A stretch of DNA of 62,538 nt from an uncultured Bacteroidales bacterium (GTDB lineage Bacteria; Bacteroidota; Bacteroidia; Bacteroidales; P3). The DNA is taken from contig OMYR01000036.1 in NCBI GenBank assembly GCA_900315335.1, forward strand, positions 1-62,538, read 5' to 3'. Below, piece by piece: positions 18,750-27,057 of the stretch. The position numbers and the translations under genes are program-made. The first letter of the stretch is position 1, and each line of letters starts with the position of its first letter. A model generated the notes under the pieces. The model was not told where the DNA came from. It did no database searches and saw only the letters and a program-made list of their open reading frames with translations.

Positions 18750-19748
18750 ATGAATAAGAAGAAAAATTCTACCATTACCATATCTATCATTGCGATAATG
18801 TTAAGCAGTGTGGCTATTATCTCACAAATATTTATGTTTGCTACAACCAAGAAAAGCGATGGCGAACAATACAGAGAAATATTAAAAGAACATTTTCATA
18901 ATTTCGCTGCTCCAATGCCTAAGGAGGTTAGTTTTTGTGGCGAAAAGGTTCCTTTGAACAATACTTTCGTTCGTGAGGCTTTGGATAGGGAATTATCGTA
19001 TATTACATACCAACACGCATCGACGTTTATCATTCTAAAACGTGCTTATCGTTATTTTCCGCAAATAGAAAAGGTATTAAAATCACAAAAAGTTCCCGAA
19101 GATTTGAAATATTTGGCTGTTGCCGAGAGTGCTTTGAATAATGCTGTTTCTCCGGCTAAGGCTGAGGGTTTTTGGCAGTTTATGCCGGCAACTGCAAGGG
19201 AATACGGATTGGTAGTCAATAATGAATACGATGAGAGATATAATGTAGAGAAGTCCGCCATTGCTGCTTGTAAATATTTGAAGGGTAGTTATGCACGTCT
19301 GGGCAATTGGCCGTTGGCTTGTGCGGCATACAATTGTGGCGAGGGCGGAATTAAGGCTCGTATCAAGGAACAACAAGTAAATAATTATTGGAATCTTGCT
19401 TTGAATAACGAGACTGCACGTTATGTTTATCGTATAATTGCGTACAAAATAATTATGCAAAATCCGCAGGCATACGGTTTTTATATCCGAAACATAGATT
19501 GTCATCAGCCATTGGAGTACGATTCGATTGTGATAGATACAACGATAAACGATTTCTATTCTTTTGCAAAGCAGATAGGCACGGAATATAAATATTTCAA
19601 GATGGCAAATCCCGAGTTGCAGGCAAAAAAACTTACCAATAAGGACGGCAAAAAATATACATTGAAAATATTTAAGAAAAATTCGTACGACTGGAATTAC
19701 CTTGTGGATAAAATAGATGAACCTTACGATTTCGTGGAATCGATGTAG
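18750..19748 (+). CDS. Lytic transglycosylase (SLT domain, MltD-like)
   Basis: About 332 residues with an N-terminal signal/anchor helix (ITISIIAIMLSSVAIISQIF). The catalytic SLT domain includes LKYLAVAESALNNAVSPAKA (catalytic Glu in the ES pair), GFWQFMPATAREYGL and CAAYNCGEGGIKARI. It would cleave peptidoglycan glycan strands in the periplasm with 1,6-anhydro product formation. The C-terminal part could hold a degenerate LysM-like region (KYTLKIFKKNSYDWNYLVDKI), but no clear LysM is seen. The chosen start follows the promoter box; the longest frame starts 23 codons earlier, inside the terminator. Confidence 0.88.
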   Translation: MNKKKNSTITISIIAIMLSSVAIISQIFMFATTKKSDGEQYREILKEHFHNFAAPMPKEVSFCGEKVPLNNTFVREALDRELSYITYQHASTFIILKRAYRYFPQIEKVLKSQKVPEDLKYLAVAESALNNAVSPAKAEGFWQFMPATAREYGLVVNNEYDERYNVEKSAIAACKYLKGSYARLGNWPLACAAYNCGEGGIKARIKEQQVNNYWNLALNNETARYVYRIIAYKIIMQNPQAYGFYIRNIDCHQPLEYDSIVIDTTINDFYSFAKQIGTEYKYFKMANPELQAKKLTNKDGKKYTLKIFKKNSYDWNYLVDKIDEPYDFVESM

Positions 19749-19825
19749 GAAAGAAAACAGCATTTTTACATATGGAAATGCGTTTTATTGAAGATGATTT
19801 TTTGATATAAGTAACCAAAAAAATA

Positions 19826-19920
19826 GTTTCATTGATGAAAAAAATAATTACTCATATTATTTTACTGATGTGAGTGATTAATAAATTAGTGTGAGTGATT
19901 ATTTTTTTAGTGTTAAACAC
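19826..19920. repeat. Longest 21-bp-period repeat array (five units)
   Basis: GTTTCATTGAT, ATTACTCATAT, ATGTGAGTGAT, GTGTGAGTGAT and GTGTTAAACAC start at 19826, 19847, 19868, 19889 and 19910. It shows that the core has at least two sequence types (TTTAACA and TGAGTGA). The rest of the 19,749-20,068 gap is AT-rich without a gene. Confidence 0.9.
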
Positions 19921-20048
19921 TGAAAAAACGATATTACGATAGAAAAGAGCGATTATTAGTTATAAAAATATTTTATTGATAATTAGTTGATTAATTTCTT
20001 GATTTGAAAAAATATTGTGTAAAAATTTGTTGGTAATATATAAATTTG

Positions 20049-20056
20049 TAATTTTG
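20049..20056 (+). promoter_or_regulatory. Promoter -7 box for tRNA-Met
   Basis: TAATTTTG lies 13 bases before the tRNA 5' end, with TTG boxes 16-19 bases upstream. Confidence 0.6.
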
Positions 20057-20068
20057 CAAACTCAAAAC

Positions 20069-20142
20069 GGCGAGGTAGCTCAGTTGGTTAGAGCGTCGGA
20101 TTCATAACCCGGAGGTCACGAGTTCAATTCTCGTCCTCGCTA
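20069..20142 (+). tRNA. tRNA-Met (anticodon CAT)
   Basis: A 74-base cloverleaf. The 7-bp acceptor stem GGCGAGG/CCTCGCT has one terminal G-U pair. The D arm is AGCTCAGTTGGTTAGAGC, the anticodon loop TTCATAA has CAT at its centre, and the T arm contains GTTCAATTC. The anticodon stem has a possible A-C mismatch next to the loop. CCA is not encoded (ACTCC follows). A CAT anticodon could also be a tRNA-Ile with lysidine; the sequence resembles elongator tRNA-Met. Confidence 0.95.
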
Positions 20143-20182
20143 CTCCTTAGAAAAGCACTATTTAATCATAATATTTCTTTTG

Positions 20183-20230
20183 ACTTTCGTAAAGAAGACT
20201 CAGTCTTCTAAGGAAAGTTGTTTGTTTTCA
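20183..20230 (+). terminator. Stem-loop after tRNA-Met
   Basis: ACTTTC pairs with GAAAGT (20213-20218) and AAGAAGAC with GTCTTCT inside it, followed by TTGTTTGTTTTC. It probably terminates the tRNA transcript. Confidence 0.5.
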
Positions 20231-20323
20231 GTAAGTATTTACTTGAAACGCAAAATGGCTTTTTTTTCTATTAGAAAAAAGAAAATTGTTTTCTTTGATT
20301 GAAAAAGCGATTAGTAGGATTAA

Positions 20324-20698
20324 TTAAAACATTATAGGAGTAAAAGCGTCCTTGATATGAAGAATTTTCGTTTCTTCATTCGGTGATTTAACGATAGATA
20401 TAATATCAAAACGGGATTCCAAATCTATATTGTGTTTTCTTATATAACTATCGGCAACATTAATGATGCGTTTTTGTTTTCGTAGATTGACAGCCTCGAA
20501 AGGTTCTCCGAAAATATCGGTGGCACGTTCCTTGACTTCGACAAATACAATAGTGTTTTTGTCTTGTGCAATGATGTCTATTTCTTTTTTATTATGGACA
20601 AAATTACGTTCCAAGATTCTATATCCTTGCTTTTCTAAAAACTCGGTAGCAAGGTCTTCGCCCTGCTTACCGATATTGTATGTTGAGGTGTTATTCAT
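20324..20698 (-). CDS. YraN/UPF0102 family endonuclease-like protein
   Basis: 124 residues of the UPF0102 family, which has a restriction-endonuclease-like fold. GKQGEDLATEFLEKQGYRILERN opens the protein and KKEIDIIAQDKNTIVFVEVK carries the D-(x)n-ExK catalytic-type residues. The function in cells is not settled, though links to DNA repair or recombination are proposed for the family. Its start overlaps the stop of the M49 peptidase gene by 8 bases, so they are one operon. Confidence 0.9.
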   Translation of the reverse strand: MNNTSTYNIGKQGEDLATEFLEKQGYRILERNFVHNKKEIDIIAQDKNTIVFVEVKERATDIFGEPFEAVNLRKQKRIINVADSYIRKHNIDLESRFDIISIVKSPNEETKILHIKDAFTPIMF

Positions 20699-22643
20699 TA
20701 TCGAAAGAATATTCGGTGCCGTATTTCAATTGTTGGGCTATAAAAGATTGCGGATAAGAAATGTTTATGTCGATAACCTCGCCGTCGGCATTTTTAACCT
20801 CTTGCAAATCGGGATTGATAAATCCTCCGTAAGGTTTGATATTAAGTTCAGCGTATCTTGATATAACTTCCTTGTGTATTTCGGAATCGATTTTCACGCC
20901 ATAGGTCTCAACCAAATATTTACCCTTTTCGTAATCGCCTGTCGATTTAATTTCTTGTATTTGATACAACAACTCGCCGAAAACACTCCTTAGTTTGTCG
21001 TAGTCTTTAACAACGAAATAGGTTTTATTGTCTTTGATGATTTTTTCAATGCAATCGGAGTTTTGAAGGGCGTATTCGCAAATCAATTTGCGGTTTTGCA
21101 TATGTGCTTCTGTTATATTCTCTCCAAGAGGAATACGTGCCAATTGAACCAAAAGACCGTTGCGAACATAAGCATCATATTGAGCTTTGCCAACTTCTAA
21201 TGAGTCTATAAGATTTAGTTCAATCATTTTTTCGTCCATTAGATAGTATAAAGCGAACAGGTCTGCACGTGCTTCTTCCAATGTAGATGAATATTCTTTT
21301 AAGGCATTTGCACCAGTGGATTCCAATAACTGTCCCGAACCGTGTCCCAAACATTCGTGCATATCCGTATGAAGATTATCCGACAACTGTCCGTATTTTA
21401 TTGCTCGCTCTATTTCTTGTTCGGAAAACGAAAACTCTTTTAACGCACTCTTAGGATTTTCCAATGATGCCTGAAAGTAAGCATCGGATATATTGGCAAG
21501 AGTTACGGACTTGCTTCCATAATCCTTGCGAATCCAATCGGCGTTCGGCAGATTGATGCCGATAGGAGAGGTCGGATAGCAATCGCCTGAAAGCATCGCG
21601 ACATTGATAACCTTTGCACTGACACCCGTAACTTGCTTTTTACGATATTGCGGTTTTATTGGCGAATGGTCTTCAAACCATTGTGCATTGGAACAAAGTA
21701 TTTGGGTTCTCTTGGTTGCTTCAATATCTTTGAAATCAACAACAGCCTCCCAAGTGCCTTTCATTCCTAACGGGTCGTTGTATGTTTCAATAAATCCGTT
21801 GATGTAATCACAAACCGATTCGCTGTCTTGCGACCAAAGGATATTATATTCGTCCCAAATTTTCAAATCTCCCGTAATGTAAAACTCAATAAGTTTATTC
21901 GTGTAGGCTTTTTGCTTTTCGTTTTCTGCGAATTTGATAGATTCTTTTAACCAATAGACTATTTTCTCTATGTATTTTGAGTACATGCCGTTTATTTTGG
22001 CAACATGCTCTTTTATTTCTCCGTTTTCCTTTACGAGTTTAGAGTTTAAGCCCAAAGAAACAGGGTGAAGAAAATCGTTATCAATATTATTATAGTATTC
22101 TTCGACTTCTTTGCGAGAAACATCTTGGTAGAAATTAACGGCACTGCTTTTAACAATATCGTTTTGTGTGTTGTTGTCTCTACGAATAGGGGCAATGTTT
22201 GGATTGTAAATCTCGTCAAGAATAAATTCTGCGTTTTCGCCTTTTAATAAAGAAGCAAAATATTCTCTGCTACACTTTGGAAAAAATTTCTTTTCGCCAT
22301 AGTGATGATGTATGCCGTTGGAGAAAAAGAAGCGTTTGGCATAAATCTCAAATTCTCTCCATTCGTCGTTGTCTTTATCCCCGTCGAAAGAACTTAATAT
22401 GTTTTCAAGGGCTTTGCGTATAGTGATATTGTTTTTATAATTTTGATTGAAATAAATATCTCTGCCCCAAAGAGCGGCTTGCGACAAACAATAAATATAT
22501 TTCTTTTGATTCAAAGACAAAGTATCCCAGTTAGGAACTTGATACTTCATAACTTTGCAATTGGCAAACTCATCGATAATAAACTTAAAATTTTCGTTGT
22601 TTTGATTACTTTGATTGATATTTTTTTCTGCGAAATCCGTCAT
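20691..22643 (-). CDS. M49 (dipeptidyl peptidase III) family metallopeptidase
   Basis: 650 residues. The zinc site is HECLGHG (in NLHTDMHECLGHGSGQLL, about residue 430) and the following EEARADLFALYY supplies the third zinc ligand, the pair that defines family M49. HECLGH instead of HELLGH is the form seen in many Bacteroidota. The enzyme would release dipeptides from peptide N-termini. No signal peptide is seen, so a cytoplasmic location is likely. Homologues are sometimes misnamed dihydrofolate reductase; nothing here supports that. A promoter box TATTTTTG lies at 22718-22725. Confidence 0.9.
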   Translation of the reverse strand: MTDFAEKNINQSNQNNENFKFIIDEFANCKVMKYQVPNWDTLSLNQKKYIYCLSQAALWGRDIYFNQNYKNNITIRKALENILSSFDGDKDNDEWREFEIYAKRFFFSNGIHHHYGEKKFFPKCSREYFASLLKGENAEFILDEIYNPNIAPIRRDNNTQNDIVKSSAVNFYQDVSRKEVEEYYNNIDNDFLHPVSLGLNSKLVKENGEIKEHVAKINGMYSKYIEKIVYWLKESIKFAENEKQKAYTNKLIEFYITGDLKIWDEYNILWSQDSESVCDYINGFIETYNDPLGMKGTWEAVVDFKDIEATKRTQILCSNAQWFEDHSPIKPQYRKKQVTGVSAKVINVAMLSGDCYPTSPIGINLPNADWIRKDYGSKSVTLANISDAYFQASLENPKSALKEFSFSEQEIERAIKYGQLSDNLHTDMHECLGHGSGQLLESTGANALKEYSSTLEEARADLFALYYLMDEKMIELNLIDSLEVGKAQYDAYVRNGLLVQLARIPLGENITEAHMQNRKLICEYALQNSDCIEKIIKDNKTYFVVKDYDKLRSVFGELLYQIQEIKSTGDYEKGKYLVETYGVKIDSEIHKEVISRYAELNIKPYGGFINPDLQEVKNADGEVIDINISYPQSFIAQQLKYGTEYSFDNE

Positions 22644-22717
22644 ATCTTTTCTGAATTTATGAATAACTTTTGCGATGTTCCTTTATGCTTGCAACAAGTT
22701 ATTACCTTATGTTTTTG

Positions 22718-22725
22718 CAAAAATA
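22718..22725 (-). promoter_or_regulatory. Promoter -7 box for the M49-yraN operon
   Basis: The minus strand reads TATTTTTG. It faces away from the TAACTTTG box at 22739-22746, forming a divergent promoter pair. Confidence 0.45.
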
Positions 22726-22738
22726 CAAATAATATTTG

Positions 22739-22746
22739 TAACTTTG
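22739..22746 (+). promoter_or_regulatory. Promoter -7 box for the LptF/LptG gene
   Basis: TAACTTTG lies 20 bases upstream of the GTG start. Confidence 0.55.
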
Positions 22747-22766
22747 CGGTCTGAAAGATATTTGTT

Positions 22767-24242
22767 GTGAAAAAATTAGATAAACTTATAATAAAATCCT
22801 TCTTGGGTCCGTTGTTGCTGACTTTTTCAATATCGATGTTTGTATTGGTTATGACCTTTCTATGGAGAAAAATAGAAACATTGATAGGTAAAGGTTTGGA
22901 ATGGACAACTCTTTTGGAGTTATTTGCTTACGCTTCGGCGACCATGGTACCTATGGCGTTGCCGTTAAGCATACTGCTTGCATCTATAATGACTATGGGT
23001 AATTTTGGCGAGAAATACGAATTGGTCGCTATGAAAAGTGCAGGCTTATCTCTTTGGAGAATATTCCGTCCGCTGATAATTCTTGCCGTAGTTTTTTCGT
23101 GTGTAGCCTTTTATTTTTCCGGTTGGGTGATACCTGCTGCGGATTTGCGAACCAAACAATTGGCGGCAGACATCAAAGACAAAAAACCGGCAATCAATAT
23201 CCGCCCAAACGAGTTTTATACCCAAATATCTTCTTATGTTATTCGCATCGACAAGAAAGATAAACGTACCAACAAGATGTACGGAGTTCTGATTTACAAT
23301 CACAGCAAAGATATGGGTAACGTCGAAATGATTAAAGCGGACAGCGGTTATATGTATTCTGCCGAGAATAATCAAACGATGATTTTCAAACTTTATGACG
23401 GTGAAGTGTTTTCGGAAGATGTCGGTGGCGATAATTATAGAAAACGTCCCTTGACAAGAATTAAGTTTAAGCAACAAATTTTGCGTTTCGACGTGAGTGA
23501 TTTTGCTATGCAGCAAAGCGACAAAGACAAATACTCCGATTCTTACAAGGTCTTGGGTGTTACAAAACTTTATACTCGTGTGGATTCTTTGCAAGACGCT
23601 TTTGCGAAAAACCAAGCCTATTATTCGGAATTTATTATGAAGCGTTATCACGCCGACACGTTGATAAAAAACACTTCCACCATTAAAAGCGATTTTTACA
23701 AAGACTATTCGTTATTGGATAGTACTAAACAAAAAATAACAGATAACTATGCAAGGGATTTGTTGAGTGGAATGTTTAACGAATATAGCAGCAATATGGA
23801 AATACGTGCTTTTGATGAAGCATACATCACACGCCATTGGATTGAGTTTTATCGAAAATTTACTCTGTCCATTGCTTGTGTTATATTGTTCTTCATTGGC
23901 GCTCCGCTCGGGTCTATAATCCGAAAAGGGGGATTGGGTATGCCTGTCGTAGTGTCCATAATTGCTTTTGCAATATATTACGTTATCGGAATGATTGGGG
24001 AATCCGCTGCAAAGACAGGCAGTCTTTCTCCATTGGTTGCCATGTGGCTTTCGTCCATAATATTTTTGCCTGTCGGAATATTTTTAACCATAAAGGCGAT
24101 GACTGACAGCAAAGTCCTATCGGCAGAGAATTGGCAAAGGTTATTTGCAAAATTTTTCGCTTTGTTTAGGATTAAGAAAAACAAAGCGGCTAAGATAATT
24201 GCAAATCCATCAACCACCGATACAAAACCAAAGGATGAATAA
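22767..24242 (+). CDS. LptF/LptG family permease
   Basis: 491 residues of the YjgP/YjgQ family, the membrane subunits that with LptB extract LPS from the inner membrane. Membrane segments flank a large periplasmic beta domain: LDKLIIKSFLGPLLLTFSISMF at the start, two more helices near residues 55-75 and 100-120, and three near 365-455. The start codon is GTG, placed by homology of MKKLDKLIIKSF to family N-termini and by the promoter spacing. Only one LptF/G-type gene is present here; its partner must be elsewhere. The C-terminal tail is Lys-rich. Confidence 0.88.
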   Translation: MKKLDKLIIKSFLGPLLLTFSISMFVLVMTFLWRKIETLIGKGLEWTTLLELFAYASATMVPMALPLSILLASIMTMGNFGEKYELVAMKSAGLSLWRIFRPLIILAVVFSCVAFYFSGWVIPAADLRTKQLAADIKDKKPAINIRPNEFYTQISSYVIRIDKKDKRTNKMYGVLIYNHSKDMGNVEMIKADSGYMYSAENNQTMIFKLYDGEVFSEDVGGDNYRKRPLTRIKFKQQILRFDVSDFAMQQSDKDKYSDSYKVLGVTKLYTRVDSLQDAFAKNQAYYSEFIMKRYHADTLIKNTSTIKSDFYKDYSLLDSTKQKITDNYARDLLSGMFNEYSSNMEIRAFDEAYITRHWIEFYRKFTLSIACVILFFIGAPLGSIIRKGGLGMPVVVSIIAFAIYYVIGMIGESAAKTGSLSPLVAMWLSSIIFLPVGIFLTIKAMTDSKVLSAENWQRLFAKFFALFRIKKNKAAKIIANPSTTDTKPKDE

Positions 24243-24322
24243 CCGAAAGCAGTAACCGACTTTTTGTAATTGTTGTTTGAAAAAACGTTGATAAGAAAAT
24301 TAAAGACTAAAAGCATAAAGAA

Positions 24323-25522
24323 ATGAATATACTCCAATTTTGTTACAAACCTCCATATCCTGCCGTTGATGGCGGCACTATCGGTATGTACAGCGTGGCT
24401 CAGGGATTTACCAATCTCGGGCATAACGTCAAGGTTTTAACATTCTATTCCGACAAAAAGCCGTTTGAGAAAGATTTGTTGCCACAAAAATATATTGACA
24501 CTTACTCTCCCGAAGGCGTTTATGTTAATCTGAAACCTAATGTCTTTGATGCTTTGCTTTATGTGTTTATTGCAAGAAGTTATGTCGTTGAAAGATTTGT
24601 CAGCCCCCAAATGCGCACCAAATTAATCGATATTCTGCAAAAAGAAAACTATGATATAGTTCAGATTGAAAGCATAAATCTTGTTTCCTATATTCCTCTT
24701 ATTCGTCAATACTCAAACGCAAAAATCTCTTTCCATTGTCCGAATGTGGAACACCTTATTTGGCAGAGGATTTACAAGAATGAGAAAAATATATTCAAAC
24801 GTTGGTATTTGCATAATACTGCCATTAATATGAAATACTATGAGCAATCGCATATCAACGATTTTGATATAGTTTTTCCCGTAACCGATATTGATGCCAA
24901 GTATTTCAAGGATATGGGTTGCAAGAAACCTTGTAAGGGCGTGCCTATCGGATTTGAGGTTATGGAAGACTTGCCCGAAGTTGCGTTGGAAGAAAATTCT
25001 TTGTTCCATATCGGCAGTATGAATTGGTTTCCGAACGAACAGGGTATTAAATGGTTTTTGAACGATGTTTGGCAGGAAATTATTAAAACCACTCCCGAAG
25101 TTAAACTTTACTTGGCAGGACGATATATGCCGTCTTATTTCACTGACAATACTTGGCAAAATGTCAATGTTGTGGGAGAAGTTGCCGACAGTACCTCTTT
25201 TATGTGCAGCAAACAGATTATGGTAGTGCCTTTGTTGTCGGGAAGCGGTATTCGTATCAAGATTTTGGAGGCTATGAGTTTGTCAAAAACCGTTGTTGCC
25301 ACTTCTATCGCTGCCGAAGGCATAATGTACGAAAACGGTGTCAATATCCTTATTGCCGATACCCCCGAAGAATTTGCCCAAGCGATAAAAAAACTTGTTG
25401 GCGACAAAGATTATTGCAAGCAAATCGGAGAAAACGCCTGCAAATTGATAAAACAAAAGTATGATACCAACGTAATAGCTTCTTATATGATTGGCGAATA
25501 CGAAAAACTCTTGGAACAATAA
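24323..25522 (+). CDS. Glycosyltransferase family 4 protein
   Basis: 399 residues with a GT-B fold. The N-terminal domain starts MNILQFCYKPPYPAVDGGTI. The donor-binding domain contains SMNWFPNEQGIKWFLNDVW, VNVVGEVAD, then PLLSGSGIRIKILEAMSLSKTVVATSIAAEGI, the E-x7-E-like region of GT4/GT1 enzymes. It probably adds a sugar to a lipid-linked or surface polysaccharide; donor and acceptor are unknown. It is followed after one base by a second glycosyltransferase, and the two presumably act in the same glycan pathway. Confidence 0.87.
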   Translation: MNILQFCYKPPYPAVDGGTIGMYSVAQGFTNLGHNVKVLTFYSDKKPFEKDLLPQKYIDTYSPEGVYVNLKPNVFDALLYVFIARSYVVERFVSPQMRTKLIDILQKENYDIVQIESINLVSYIPLIRQYSNAKISFHCPNVEHLIWQRIYKNEKNIFKRWYLHNTAINMKYYEQSHINDFDIVFPVTDIDAKYFKDMGCKKPCKGVPIGFEVMEDLPEVALEENSLFHIGSMNWFPNEQGIKWFLNDVWQEIIKTTPEVKLYLAGRYMPSYFTDNTWQNVNVVGEVADSTSFMCSKQIMVVPLLSGSGIRIKILEAMSLSKTVVATSIAAEGIMYENGVNILIADTPEEFAQAIKKLVGDKDYCKQIGENACKLIKQKYDTNVIASYMIGEYEKLLEQ

Positions 25523-25523
25523 T

Positions 25524-26702
25524 ATGAAAATACTTGTCTTTTTGCCACGCTTTCCATTTCCGCTCAACAAAGGAGATAAACTAAGAGCCTTTAACCAAAT
25601 AAAACAATTGGCAAAAGGCAACGAAGTTTATTTGTTCGCATTGAGTTTTAAGAATGTTGAAACGGAGCATATAAAACAAGTTAAAGCCTTTTGTAAAGAT
25701 GTTCATATCGAAAAATTGCGATTGTTTCCTTTGTTATTGTCTTTATTAAAAAACTTATTCACTCGATTGCCTTTGCAGGTATCACTATTTACGACCTATA
25801 AATCCAAGAAAAATTTCTTGCATTATTATAATGATGTACGTTCCGACAGCATCTATTTCCAGTTTGTCAGAAGCGGGCAATATGCCAAGTATATCAAAGA
25901 CAACGGCATCCATACTCCGAAAATGGTCTTGGATTTTCAAGATTGTCTGTCTATGAATATGCTTCGCCGTGCCAATGTATCGTCGTTTTTCGTTAAAACA
26001 ATATTGATGCAGGAAGTCAAACGGCTACGGAAATATGAAAACAAAATGTTTTCCATATTCGATTCCACAACGATAATAACCTCGCAAGACAGAGATTGCA
26101 TAATTTCATCAAGGCGAAACGAGATTGAAATAGTTGAGAATGGGGTGGAGGAAGCGTATTTTTCATATCCCAAAAATGCCGATATTGTTTTCGATATTAT
26201 CTTTTCGGGAAATATGTCCTACAAACCGAATGTTGTGGCAGCAAAATTCTTGGTTGAGAAAATTATGCCGTTGGTTTGGAAAACTTTTCCGGATATTACC
26301 GTATGCCTTGCAGGAAGCAATCCGACAAAAGAAGTTTTGGCTTTGCAAAGCGATAAAGTTACTATAACGGGTTGGGTCGATGATATGAAACAATATTACG
26401 CCCGAAGCCGAATATTTATTGCCCCGATGCAGATAGGTACAGGGCTTCAAAACAAGTTGCTTGAAGCAATGGCTATGAGCCTGCCTTGTATAACGACCTC
26501 TCTTGCCAATGCTGCTTTAAGGTCGATTCATGGGCGTGATGTGTTGGTCGGAGATAATGAAATGGAACTTGCCAAACATATATTGTCTTTGCTGCAAGAC
26601 GAAACATTACGCCAAAAAATTGCAGAGTCGGGAAATAAATTTGTTAAAGAAAACTACTCTTGGCAAACAAGTACACAGAAACTTGAACGTCTTTTGAAAT
26701 AA
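25524..26702 (+). CDS. Glycosyltransferase family 4 protein
   Basis: About 392 residues. MKILVFLPRFPFPLNKGDKLRAF resembles the N-terminus of TIGR03087-type glycosyltransferases. The C-terminal domain has FSGNMSYKPNVVAAKFLVE and APMQIGTGLQNKLLEAMAMSLPCITTSLANAAL. The start was placed at 25524, one base after the preceding gene's stop, rather than 11 codons earlier inside that gene. It shares overall design with its neighbour and is probably a paralogue acting on the same glycan. Confidence 0.87.
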   Translation: MKILVFLPRFPFPLNKGDKLRAFNQIKQLAKGNEVYLFALSFKNVETEHIKQVKAFCKDVHIEKLRLFPLLLSLLKNLFTRLPLQVSLFTTYKSKKNFLHYYNDVRSDSIYFQFVRSGQYAKYIKDNGIHTPKMVLDFQDCLSMNMLRRANVSSFFVKTILMQEVKRLRKYENKMFSIFDSTTIITSQDRDCIISSRRNEIEIVENGVEEAYFSYPKNADIVFDIIFSGNMSYKPNVVAAKFLVEKIMPLVWKTFPDITVCLAGSNPTKEVLALQSDKVTITGWVDDMKQYYARSRIFIAPMQIGTGLQNKLLEAMAMSLPCITTSLANAALRSIHGRDVLVGDNEMELAKHILSLLQDETLRQKIAESGNKFVKENYSWQTSTQKLERLLK

Positions 26703-26768
26703 AGCCGATACACAATAATTTCATTGTTTTAATCAATTGTTTTAACTTAATGTATTTTCGCTAAAACA

Positions 26769-26842
26769 GTGTTTAACATCGCTGAAATAGTTACAGTGAT
26801 TAATAAATTAGTGTTAATGATTGGTAAAATAGTTTCAATGAT
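26769..26842. repeat. 21-bp-period intergenic repeat array
   Basis: GTGTTTAACAT, GTTACAGTGAT, GTGTTAATGAT and GTTTCAATGAT start at 26769, 26790, 26811 and 26832. The rest of the 26,703-27,057 gap holds only the promoter of the next gene. Confidence 0.85.
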
Positions 26843-26984
26843 TAATTTCTCGGTTTTGCATTTTGTTTTTGTTACTGACGGATTGGAACATTTATTGATA
26901 TGTTTTGCGGTGCGGGAAATAGATAAATGAAACATATATTCGCAATTTTTTACAACAAAAAGTTTGTATGATAAAAAAAAATTG

Positions 26985-26992
26985 TAAATTTG
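26985..26992 (+). promoter_or_regulatory. Promoter -7 box for the 27058 T9SS cargo gene
   Basis: TAAATTTG with a TTTG at 26963-26966, spacing 18. The long 5' leader (about 60 bases) is AT-rich. Confidence 0.6.
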
Positions 26993-27057
26993 CAACTTGA
27001 ATAATAGATAGAGTATTTATAACATAAGAAAATATTAACACTTAAATCAACAGTAAA